NCBI GenBank assembly: GCA_015661935.1
Contig: DQVD01000082.1
Location: forward strand, 1-6,283
Reading direction: 5' to 3'
Source of the DNA: Desulfocapsa sulfexigens
Lineage (GTDB): Bacteria; Desulfobacterota; Desulfobulbia; Desulfobulbales; Desulfocapsaceae
DNA: 6,283 nucleotides
Made by a program: the position numbers and the translations under genes. A model generated the notes under the pieces. It worked only from the letters and a program-made list of their open reading frames with translations. It was not told the DNA's origin and searched no databases. Positions 1-6,187 of this stretch are shown here, piece by piece. The stretch's first letter is position 1. The number at the start of each line of letters is the position of its first letter.

Positions 1-542
1 ACCGTGATTTTTTTGCGAGCAACTTCTTTGCAGAGGCTCCTTGTAAGGCCAATTTGTCCGGCTTTTGAGGCTCCATAATTAGTTTGACCGGCAAATCCAA
101 GGGTTGCAACAGGGGATGTGATATTAATAATGCGCCCATATTTTTGCTTTAGCATGAGCATTACAGCATGTTGGCACATATTGAATGTTCCGGTAAGATT
201 AATATCAATAACTCGTTGCCAGCTGCTTTGATCCATTAGAGCAAGGAGCTGGTCATTTCGAATTCCTGCGTTATTTACCAGGATATCAATGGTATCAAAT
301 TGTCCTTCGATCTGGTCGTAAAATTTTTTGACCTGAATTTCATCAGAGACATCACATTGATGGAGTTGTAACTTTCCGCTAAAATGTAAACATTCTGTCT
401 GAAATGCACCAGCTGCCTCTCTGTTTCCACCATATATACCAATAACCGTTGCACCGTACTCAAGAAATGCAAGACTAATTGCCTTGCCGATACCTCGAGT
501 GGCACCTGTTATAACAACTTTTTGTCCTGTGAAATCATGCAT
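1..542 (-). CDS. fabG: FabG-type 3-oxoacyl-ACP reductase (SDR family), 3' end outside window
   Basis: I translated this frame by hand: it is open from the ATG at 542 to the window edge, giving 180 codons and no stop. It is a classical short-chain dehydrogenase/reductase. Visible motifs are the NAD(P)-binding TGATRGIG (residues 12-19), CDVSD with Asp64 near the adenine, NNAG (90-93), Asn115 in INLTGTF, Ser143, and the catalytic YGASK pair Tyr156/Lys160. The stretch GQTNYGASKAG is typical of FabG, which reduces 3-ketoacyl-ACP to 3-hydroxyacyl-ACP with NADPH in the cytoplasm. FabG proteins are about 245 residues, so roughly 65 are missing. The start lies 4 nt after the stop of the preceding oxidoreductase, with AGGG 9 nt upstream inside that gene's end; the alternative ATG at 538 stops after nine codons. 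Next to a KAS and an ACP, its substrate is probably the ACP-bound chain made by this operon. Specificity for another ketone cannot be excluded. Confidence 0.9.
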   Translation of the reverse strand, partial: MHDFTGQKVVITGATRGIGKAISLAFLEYGATVIGIYGGNREAAGAFQTECLHFSGKLQLHQCDVSDEIQVKKFYDQIEGQFDTIDILVNNAGIRNDQLLALMDQSSWQRVIDINLTGTFNMCQHAVMLMLKQKYGRIINITSPVATLGFAGQTNYGASKAGQIGLTRSLCKEVARKKIT

Positions 543-546
543 TGAA

Positions 547-1956
547 TTAATCCCTGCTTCTCATGTATGCATCAACATCATTTGATACGATAACTCCGTA
601 GTTAATTGCTCCAAGCCAGCCGGACATGATAATTCCTACCGATCCAACATGAAATAAGCCATTTACTTCTTTAAAAATTGATCGGGATATGTCAAGGCCT
701 TCAAATTTAGTTCCAAAAGAGGTTCCCCGGGTATGAAGGGTGTATCGATTGAACGTTCTTGGAGTGGCGGCTTCTATCCAATCCATCCGTTCCTGTGCAT
801 TTGGAAAATAACGATTCAGATCGACTAAAGTGCGCTGAATGAGTGCTTCTTTTTCTTTTTTATATTCTTCTTCTGTAAAATTATCCCAGTCTGAATAGTT
901 TGAATTCATTGAGGCGACAATGGTATAACGATCATGTCCCGGCCTGGTCTTGGGATAGTAGACTGAAAATGTTTTTGAACCGGTTTTAAAATCACGAAGT
1001 TCAGTGGAATCAAATTCTGGCGTAGTAGATGTGAAGAGTAGATCACCAATATCATCTATCTTGTCTTCTTTTTTGACACCCATATAAACCTGACAGGAAG
1101 AATTATTGACTCGGATTTTGTTGGATTTTTCCATAAACTCAGAAGAAAATGCATCCTGGTCAGTGAGATTATGGATGGTATTTGTAATTCCAGAGTTTGA
1201 AACAACGGCTCCTGCTTCAATCATTCTTCCCTGGCATTCAATTCCTCTTACAACTCCTTTATCTACAACAATTCGATCAACTTTGGCATTTGTACAGATG
1301 GTAACACCATTGTTCTCAAGCTCTGTAGTCATCATCCCAATAAGTTTATCCGTGCCACCTTCAAAGGTAAAAACCCCTTTATTCATAAAATTGGAAAAGA
1401 CTATTCCGTAAGTAATGGCGGGATCATCAAGAGTTGATCCGTTTGCGTAGCTTATTGGTTCCATAAGCAGTCGATGCACATCACTGCGTCCTGGGAAAAA
1501 ATCTTCAAATAACTCTCTTGTAGTCATTGATTGATCGTCATAAAAATTCATGCCGGCAACCCGGGTGAAAAAGGCATCAATGGTTGATTGTGAAATTTTG
1601 AACTGCTTATTGAGTTTATCGGTGAAATCGACTCTATCAAAGGTGGTTTTTAAATGAAATTGTGGATTGTCAAAAATAATATCTTTTAACTGAACAATTG
1701 AGTTCATGATCTCTTTGTTCCAGTATTTCTTACAGGTTTTTACCATGCCGTATGGAAATCCATGGAGTGAGACATCAAAGATATGGCCTTTGCGCTTAAA
1801 CCAGGTAGCGAGACCACCTAGTTGACTATGATATTCAAGAAGGAGGACACTGTAACCGCAGTAGACAAGTCGGTTTGCTGAAGTGAGGCCACCCAGGCCC
1901 GAACCTATAACAATAACATCGTATTTGTCAGCAGCTTGTGAGAAAGAGACAGGCAT
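547..1956 (-). CDS. CrtI/CrtISO/RetSat-like FAD-dependent oxidoreductase (second of a pair)
   Basis: 469 residues. The N-terminal Rossmann FAD-binding motif is VIVIGSGLGG (GxGxxG at 18-23), with the ribose-binding acid Glu41 in LLLEYH followed by GG at 47-48. FDVSLHG (60-66) fits the segment after the FAD motif in phytoene desaturases, carotenoid isomerases and retinol saturases. The middle segment EGGTDKLIGMM...NNGV...NAKVDRIV (199-230) is the family's conserved GG-x-x-x-L element. The C-terminal FAD contact is GLFHVGSVGIIMSGWLGAI (433-451). Members desaturate, saturate or isomerise long hydrophobic chains, often at membranes. No transmembrane segment or signal peptide stands out. The ATG start leaves 11 residues before the Rossmann strand; its Shine-Dalgarno is weak (AAGTG). 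It follows the first oxidoreductase by 33 nt and precedes FabG by 4 nt. The KAS and ACP neighbours suggest an acyl rather than isoprenoid substrate. The exact reaction cannot be read from the sequence. Confidence 0.85.
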   Translation of the reverse strand: MPVSFSQAADKYDVIVIGSGLGGLTSANRLVYCGYSVLLLEYHSQLGGLATWFKRKGHIFDVSLHGFPYGMVKTCKKYWNKEIMNSIVQLKDIIFDNPQFHLKTTFDRVDFTDKLNKQFKISQSTIDAFFTRVAGMNFYDDQSMTTRELFEDFFPGRSDVHRLLMEPISYANGSTLDDPAITYGIVFSNFMNKGVFTFEGGTDKLIGMMTTELENNGVTICTNAKVDRIVVDKGVVRGIECQGRMIEAGAVVSNSGITNTIHNLTDQDAFSSEFMEKSNKIRVNNSSCQVYMGVKKEDKIDDIGDLLFTSTTPEFDSTELRDFKTGSKTFSVYYPKTRPGHDRYTIVASMNSNYSDWDNFTEEEYKKEKEALIQRTLVDLNRYFPNAQERMDWIEAATPRTFNRYTLHTRGTSFGTKFEGLDISRSIFKEVNGLFHVGSVGIIMSGWLGAINYGVIVSNDVDAYMRSRD

Positions 1957-1989
1957 AATAACACTTTTTATAATTGTAATGGATGAAGA

Positions 1990-3375
1990 TTACAGGCGAG
2001 GCAGGATATGCTGATTCACGATAGACACACCGCTTAACATGGAACCAATAATACCCAGAAAGCCCTGATCAGTTCCAGCTAAATAGAGATTATCATATCC
2101 GATATCGCCATCTTTAATTTTTACGGGATTCCCGTAAATAGCACCATTTTTTTTGGCTGTGAAACGCTCAATAGTAAGTGGTGTGAAAGTATCACGATAT
2201 ACTATGTTTTGAGCGAAATTACCAAGGATTTTCTCGGCAACGAGAAGCGATGTGAGTGCTGTATCATCTTTAGCAGATTTGTAGGAATCTTTATCTTTCA
2301 GTAGCTCCTTCCATTCATTGTAATTTGCTAGATGGGTGGTGCGAACCTCTTTGAAAGATGATTCAGGAAGATCTTGAAAATTCTGAGGCATACAGATGAC
2401 GCCTGAATTGAAATCAACAAAAGAGTCGGGCTGCTGGTACAGAAAATGATCTCCGGTATTATAAAAAATTATGGTGCGCCCATGTCCCTGTTTGAGTTCG
2501 GTACTCTTTTCAATTTCAAAAATTGTTTCTACAAAACCAAGTCTTGGAAGTGTTTCAAGACCGGAAGGGTTATCAAGAAGCGTAAATGTTTCTTCTGAAC
2601 CAATGGTTGAGAGAATATAATCACAGCGTATTTCAGTACCATCGTTGAGAAGCACCCCATGAATCTTTTTGCCGGTGTGAAGGATTTTCTTTACGGTTGC
2701 TTTGGTTTTTATTTTCCCGCCATGATCAGTATAGTGCTTGAGCAACAAATCAAGCAGATCCTTGATGGTGCCACCGGGTCTGAACATTCCTTCAAGGAAA
2801 ATAGCCCTGAACATGATGACAAATTGTCCAAAATCCATATCCCGTTCAATGGATGAGCCGTAATACATTAAGGGACAGAGAAGCATATCTGTCAAAAGTG
2901 TATCCTGTAGATGTTCCTGCAGGATTTTTTTTGTGGAGATAAAGGGCAGGGGCTTAAAGGGATCGTACCGCTCAATTACCTGTAGTAATTTATGAAACCC
3001 CTGATGACTGGCCGGAAATTTGCTTTCAATTTCAGAATCAAGTAGTGAAAAATCATTTGAAAAAAGCAGTGATTCCAGGTCAGGAAAACGAATTTCACTT
3101 TGATTTTGCTGATGAAGAGCAAGTTCTTTTCGTTTTATCTTTAACTGTCTCAGTAGCCGATTTAGAGGTGCATTTTTGACTTTTGGCGCTGCATAGTTGG
3201 TAATGGCATGAAGTCCGGTCTCAAACAGTCGGTTATTTCTATAATAATAAGAGTTTAGACCGCCAATTCGGGAATGTTGTTCCAGAAGCAGAACATCGGG
3301 GATGAAACGTGCAAAACGTAGAGCGGCGGCGAGTCCGGAAAGACCGCCACCGATAATCAACAGTGGGACATGCAC
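1990..3375 (-). CDS. CrtI/CrtISO/RetSat-like FAD-dependent oxidoreductase (first of a pair)
   Basis: 461 residues. The N-terminus LLIIGGGLSGLAAALRFA carries GxGxxG at 9-14, Glu32 in LLLEQH ends the second strand, and IGG follows at 37-39. FETGLHAITN (51-60) resembles the FDxGxH region of the retinol-saturase/carotenoid-isomerase branch. FRPGGTIKDLLDLLL...GGKIKTKATVKKIL (198-232) is the conserved PGG element, and NLYLAGTDQGFLGIIGSML (429-447) is the C-terminal FAD-binding segment. It is clearly a paralogue of the next gene but strongly diverged, so the two probably act at different steps or as a heteromer. Translation appears to begin at a GTG three bases after the ACP stop; the nearby ATG at 3371 is out of frame, and no separate Shine-Dalgarno is seen, which points to translational coupling with the ACP. 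The substrate is inferred to be an ACP-bound or released polyunsaturated chain. A carotenoid substrate is possible but no prenyl-chain gene is in view. Confidence 0.85.
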   Translation of the reverse strand: MHVPLLIIGGGLSGLAAALRFARFIPDVLLLEQHSRIGGLNSYYYRNNRLFETGLHAITNYAAPKVKNAPLNRLLRQLKIKRKELALHQQNQSEIRFPDLESLLFSNDFSLLDSEIESKFPASHQGFHKLLQVIERYDPFKPLPFISTKKILQEHLQDTLLTDMLLCPLMYYGSSIERDMDFGQFVIMFRAIFLEGMFRPGGTIKDLLDLLLKHYTDHGGKIKTKATVKKILHTGKKIHGVLLNDGTEIRCDYILSTIGSEETFTLLDNPSGLETLPRLGFVETIFEIEKSTELKQGHGRTIIFYNTGDHFLYQQPDSFVDFNSGVICMPQNFQDLPESSFKEVRTTHLANYNEWKELLKDKDSYKSAKDDTALTSLLVAEKILGNFAQNIVYRDTFTPLTIERFTAKKNGAIYGNPVKIKDGDIGYDNLYLAGTDQGFLGIIGSMLSGVSIVNQHILPRL

Positions 3376-3378
3376 TTC

Positions 3379-3630
3379 TTAAGCGTCAGCAAGCAGGGGT
3401 TCCAGGTAGTTTACACAGGAATCAAGGGTTGCAAGCTCAGGGTAATCTTCTTCAGGGATCTGTAATTTGTGGCGTTTACGTAATTCCATAACGATATCAA
3501 GAAAATCCATGGAATCCAGATCAAGTTGATCGCGCAAAGGTTTATCAGCCTGAAGAGTATCAAAATCTGCATCCTCATCAATATCTTCAATTATTTCAAG
3601 GATGAGATCCTTAATTGCATCGCGTGTCAT
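3379..3630 (-). CDS. Discrete acyl carrier protein
   Basis: 83 residues, the usual size of a free-standing type II ACP. Helix I is MTRDAIKDLILEIIEDI. The phosphopantetheine attachment motif is DLDSMDFLDIVMEL, with Ser40 as the modified residue, followed by the acidic recognition helix and a C-terminal LDSCVNYLEPLL helix. It would carry the growing chain on a 4'-phosphopantetheine arm in the cytoplasm. I chose the ATG at 3630 because GGAG lies 8 nt upstream and residue 3 onward matches the normal ACP beginning. An in-frame TTG at 3669 would add 13 residues (MTLYKKATAGDIY), but its nearest good Shine-Dalgarno is 14 nt away. The stop is 3 nt before the next gene. An ACP placed between a KAS and two CrtI-like enzymes is probably dedicated to this pathway rather than being the housekeeping AcpP, which usually sits between fabG and fabF. 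That last point is inference. Confidence 0.92.
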   Translation of the reverse strand: MTRDAIKDLILEIIEDIDEDADFDTLQADKPLRDQLDLDSMDFLDIVMELRKRHKLQIPEEDYPELATLDSCVNYLEPLLADA

Positions 3631-3638
3631 ATATATAT

Positions 3639-3642
3639 CTCC
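3639..3642 (-). promoter_or_regulatory. Ribosome binding site of the ACP gene
   Basis: GGAG on the minus strand, 8 nt before the ATG at 3630 across an alternating AT tract. It supports the internal ATG over the upstream in-frame TTG as the ACP start. Confidence 0.6.
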
Positions 3643-3683
3643 GGCCGTAGCCTTTTTGTATAGTGTCAAACAAAAAAATGAAA

Positions 3684-3689
3684 CTCCTT
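3684..3689 (-). promoter_or_regulatory. Strong Shine-Dalgarno (AAGGAG) without a well-placed AUG
   Basis: AAGGAG lies on the minus strand in the KAS-ACP gap. No AUG follows at normal spacing. A TTG at 3669 (14 nt away) is in frame with the ACP. A TTG at 3673 (10 nt away) would open a 20-codon leader frame ending at 3611, overlapping the ACP start. Its first base is also the last base of the inverted repeat at 3689-3713. It could be a translation-initiation or leader-peptide site, or chance in purine-rich DNA. Confidence 0.35.
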
Positions 3690-3713
3690 ATTGCGTAAAC
3701 AAACTACGCAATA
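3689..3713. repeat. Perfect 9-bp inverted repeat in the KAS-ACP gap
   Basis: The arms are TATTGCGTA (3689-3697) and TACGCAATA (3705-3713), separated by 7 nt. The arms are more GC-rich than the surrounding A/T runs. In RNA it would form a 9-bp stem directly abutting AAGGAG; in DNA it has the form of a dimeric repressor operator. There is no following U-tract on the minus strand that would make it a standard terminator. The rest of the 149-bp gap (3631-3779) is A/T-rich and shows no gene. Confidence 0.6.
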
Positions 3714-3779
3714 TAACACACCGGCAGCATTTTTTTATATATTTTTTTGTAAAGTTGCAAATTAATCATAACTAATTGA

Positions 3780-5018
3780 TTATTTGTACTTTTTTACAAT
3801 GATTACAGAGTTGATACCCACCATTCCAAAGGAGTTGTTCAAAATTGTATCAACTTTTTCAAGTTTAACGGGCTTATCAAAAACCATGTTGTTTAGTTTG
3901 CAGTCAGGGTCAAGGTCGTTGCAATTTATGGAGGGGTGGACAAGTTTATCTTCAAATGCCGGAAGATTGCCGGCAAGTTCAAGCACGCCTGCAGCCCCCA
4001 TTGCATGACCAATAATGGATTTGGTATTATTTATGTAAGTATTTTTCCCTTCACCAAAAACTTCACGAATAGCTTTGCATTCCTCAATGTCACCCTGCTT
4101 AGTTCCCGTGGCGTGAGTATTCAGGATATCAATATCTTCGGGTGCAAGACCTGCTCTTTCCATGGCAAGTTGCATACACTCGGCCTGTCGCTCGTGGAAA
4201 GGAAGAACATAATCCCTGGCATCGGAATTCATGGCATACCCTACAATCTCAGCGTAGATTTTAGCTCCGCGCTCAAGTGCACTTTCAAGTCGTTCAAGCA
4301 CGTAAATACATGCTCCTTCAGATACTACGATACCATTGCGAGAGGTATCAAATGGTCTGCAGGCCTTTCTTGGATCATTTGCTGCTCCCAAAGCACCCTG
4401 AGCCTGAAAACTTGCAAATATACCAAAAGAACCAGTTGATTCTGAAATACCCCCGGCAAGTGCCATATCTACTTCACCAAGACGCATCATCTGAACTCCC
4501 TGAATGAGTGAAGCATTACCTGCAGCACAAGCAGCTCCAACAACATAATGAGGCCCTGTTATACCCAGATTCATGGTAATTTCACCGGCAGGGTTGTTCA
4601 GAACCGTTCTTGGATTATGATGATGGGTCCAGTAATCGATGTTATACTCGTATTGACTGATATTATAGACCTCATTCTCCGTTTCCACGGTACCATGTTC
4701 GGTCAGGCCTACATACACACCAATTCGGGAACGTTTATAATGATCAATTGAAAGATCTGCATCTCCCAGTGCTTCATTGGCACAATAGACGCCTAGACAT
4801 CCAGCACGGGTACCTCGTTTGTTCTCCTTTTTCTTTCTATATTTTGTTTCATTAAAATTACAGATTCCGGCGGGGGCTTTGCCGAAATACCGGAGATCAA
4901 GCTCGGTTATCTCACTGACACCGTTTAGTAACTTTTCACGGTAGGTTGTAAGGTTGTCGGCATTTGGTGAGGCAAGGCCAACACCTGTTATAACTATTCT
5001 TGGAAGTTGTGTGTCCAT
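3780..5018 (-). CDS. FabF-type beta-ketoacyl-ACP synthase
   Basis: 412 residues, full length for a KAS I/II enzyme. It starts with RIVITGVGLASP. The nucleophile is Cys164 in VGAACAAGNAS; the two condensation histidines are His302 in NTHATGTKQGD and His338 in NTKSIIGHAMGAAG, with Lys333 in place. FDTSRNGIVVSEGA (223-236) is the conserved FDxxRxG element. The intact triad means a working condensing enzyme rather than a chain-length factor. It would decarboxylate malonyl-ACP and extend an acyl chain on the neighbouring ACP. The C-terminal loop that is GFGGTN in typical FabF reads GMVGIN here (398-403), so the gatekeeper Phe is Met, suggesting an altered acyl pocket. The ATG at 5018 fits the family N-terminus, but no clear Shine-Dalgarno precedes it. 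It is the first gene seen in the minus-strand cluster, 148 nt upstream of the ACP start. Confidence 0.93.
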   Translation of the reverse strand: MDTQLPRIVITGVGLASPNADNLTTYREKLLNGVSEITELDLRYFGKAPAGICNFNETKYRKKKENKRGTRAGCLGVYCANEALGDADLSIDHYKRSRIGVYVGLTEHGTVETENEVYNISQYEYNIDYWTHHHNPRTVLNNPAGEITMNLGITGPHYVVGAACAAGNASLIQGVQMMRLGEVDMALAGGISESTGSFGIFASFQAQGALGAANDPRKACRPFDTSRNGIVVSEGACIYVLERLESALERGAKIYAEIVGYAMNSDARDYVLPFHERQAECMQLAMERAGLAPEDIDILNTHATGTKQGDIEECKAIREVFGEGKNTYINNTKSIIGHAMGAAGVLELAGNLPAFEDKLVHPSINCNDLDPDCKLNNMVFDKPVKLEKVDTILNNSFGMVGINSVIIVKKYK

Positions 5019-5048
5019 GATGGCAGATTGACTGATGTAGAGTGGCTG

Positions 5049-5054
5049 ATTATA
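5049..5054 (-). promoter_or_regulatory. Candidate -10 element of the KAS gene
   Basis: TATAAT on the minus strand, 30 nt before the KAS ATG, would give a short leader of roughly 20-25 nt. The -35 region 16-18 nt upstream (TGTTTT/GTGTTT) is poor, so the site might need an activator or might be chance in AT-rich DNA. Confidence 0.3.
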
Positions 5055-5060
5055 ATGCGG

Positions 5061-5076
5061 GTTTATACGTTAAAAC
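5061..5076. promoter_or_regulatory. Candidate operator dyad upstream of the KAS gene
   Basis: GTTTATACGTTAAAAC has twofold symmetry at 12 of 16 positions (GTTT nn ACGT nn AAAC). It sits where the -35 region of the KAS promoter would be. A dimeric regulator could bind here. The symmetry is visible; the function is inferred. Confidence 0.25.
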
Positions 5077-5186
5077 ACATTTTGCAAAAACTATTAGATT
5101 TATGACAAATTAACAGAAAATTCAAGAGGAATGCACTTTTAAGTGAAGATGTCTCCCTTTTTGATTAATATTTTATACATTTTTAC

Positions 5187-5190
5187 GGAG
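5187..5190 (+). promoter_or_regulatory. Ribosome binding site of the thioredoxin-reductase-like gene
   Basis: GGAG lies 6 nt before the ATG at 5197 and 3 nt before the ATG at 5194. It favours 5197 and argues against a GTG start at 5143, which would add 18 hydrophobic residues not usual in this family. Confidence 0.6.
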
Positions 5191-5196
5191 TTAATG

Positions 5197-6108
5197 ATGA
5201 GTGAAAGAAAAGATGTGGTTATCATCGGGGCAGGTCCTGCTGGTATTCAGGCAGCTATCCATTCAGTACGCAAGAAATGTGCAGTTTTGCTTTTGGGAAG
5301 AATTGAGCGAAGTGCACTGTTTTCCGCGCACGTTGAAAATTATGCCTGTGTAGAGGGCGTAAAGAGTGGTGAAGAAATGCTAACCGCCGGAATGGATCAG
5401 GTAAAACGGTTTGGTGCAGACGTTATGGAAGATGATGTGTTAAAAGTTCATCAGGATGAAGAGGGGTTTTCACTTGAACTTGAAAGCGGGGTTACAGTTT
5501 CCACAAGAACGCTCATTTTTGCCAATGGAACAGCCAGAAAAAAATTGAAAGTTCCCGGTGAAAAAGAATTTTTTGGAAGAGGAGTTTCCTACTGTGTCGA
5601 TTGTGACGCCAATTTTTACAGAAATGCAATTGTTGCAGTTGTTGGGAATGCAAGTGCTGCCATTGATGGTGCTCTTACCCTCACAGGATATGCATCCAAA
5701 GTATATCTTGTGAATCAGGAGCTGCTTGCCTCTAAAGAATTAATTGAAAAACTTAAGGAATCAACTGTTGAAAATATTTCCGGTACCTGGGTCAAAGAGA
5801 TCGCTGGAGATAGCGCCGTTAAGACTTTGGTCCTTGAGAATGGTGAAACAGTAGATATTGACGGAGTTTTTATTGAGCTTGGAGCTAAAGGTGCCATGGA
5901 ACTGGCACTTGAGATCGGTGTTCAGCTTGATTTAGACACCATGAGCCATATTGATACAAATAAAAAGACAGAGACTAATGTACCCGGAGTTTATGCAGCA
6001 GGAGATATTACCGGACATCCATATCAGATGGCAAAGGCTGTAGGGGAAGGCTGTGTTTCCGGGATGGAAGCAGCTGTTTTTGCAAGAAAACAGCAACGAA
6101 GCGAGTAA
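5197..6108 (+). CDS. Thioredoxin-reductase-like flavoprotein lacking NADPH motifs
   Basis: 303 residues, close to the usual length of low-molecular-weight thioredoxin reductase. The FAD motif is VVIIGAGPAG (GxGxxG 11-16); ANGTARKKLKVPGE (109-122) matches the family ATG/RKL-VPGE stretch; the redox pair is Cys133/Cys136 in SYCVDCD; and the C-terminal FAD segment GVYAAGDITG...QMAKAVGEG is intact. The NADPH domain is unusual: where the family has VVGGGNSA, this protein has VVGNASAA (148-155), and the HRR motif that holds the NADPH phosphate is replaced by VNQELLAS (172-179). Related pyridine-nucleotide-independent reductases, such as the ferredoxin-linked flavin thioredoxin reductases of clostridia, lost these same motifs. 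I infer that it passes electrons to a thioredoxin or another disulfide from a donor other than NADPH. It is transcribed divergently from the lipid cluster and need not belong to it. A flavoprotein reducing a different disulfide substrate is an alternative. Confidence 0.88.
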   Translation: MSERKDVVIIGAGPAGIQAAIHSVRKKCAVLLLGRIERSALFSAHVENYACVEGVKSGEEMLTAGMDQVKRFGADVMEDDVLKVHQDEEGFSLELESGVTVSTRTLIFANGTARKKLKVPGEKEFFGRGVSYCVDCDANFYRNAIVAVVGNASAAIDGALTLTGYASKVYLVNQELLASKELIEKLKESTVENISGTWVKEIAGDSAVKTLVLENGETVDIDGVFIELGAKGAMELALEIGVQLDLDTMSHIDTNKKTETNVPGVYAAGDITGHPYQMAKAVGEGCVSGMEAAVFARKQQRSE

Positions 6109-6168
6109 AGTTAGGAACAGGAGCCGAATGATCTGTTTAAGTTAATTGGCGTACGTTCCTTAGCTTTT
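6107..6168 (+). terminator. Candidate hairpin/terminator after the thioredoxin-reductase-like gene
   Basis: AAAGTTAGGAAC (6107-6118) can pair with GTTCCTTAGCTTT (6155-6167) with one bulge and one G-T pair. Inside, GCCGAAT (6123-6129) pairs with ATTGGC (6145-6150) around one bulged base. The downstream side ends in CTTTTAT, a short U-run. It overlaps the stop codon. It could end transcription of the upstream gene, but the stem is long-looped and imperfect. Confidence 0.35.
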
Positions 6169-6187
6169 ATAGCAAGCGTTCACAGCA

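Noticed and set aside
275..505. A 76-codon minus-strand open frame
   Set aside because: It lies inside the FabG-type gene in another frame; the FabG frame (542 down to 1) carries all SDR motifs, while this one has no recognisable motif.
547..3375. Straight assignment as carotenoid phytoene desaturases (crtI)
   Set aside because: The fold family fits, but there is no phytoene synthase or prenyltransferase in the window and the neighbours are KAS, ACP and FabG, so a carotenoid substrate cannot be assumed.
3664..3669. TTGACA on the minus strand as a -35 box for the ACP operon
   Set aside because: At 16-18 nt spacing the downstream bases are GC-rich (around GGCCGG), so there is no -10 partner.
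3784..4751. Several plus-strand open frames opposite the KAS gene
   Set aside because: They are antisense to a fully conserved KAS, overlap each other, and their translations show no family features or ribosome binding sites.
5143..5196. GTG start at 5143 adding an 18-residue hydrophobic leader to the thioredoxin-reductase-like protein
   Set aside because: No Shine-Dalgarno fits the GTG, while GGAG at 5187-5190 fits the ATG at 5197, and family members begin just before the FAD motif.
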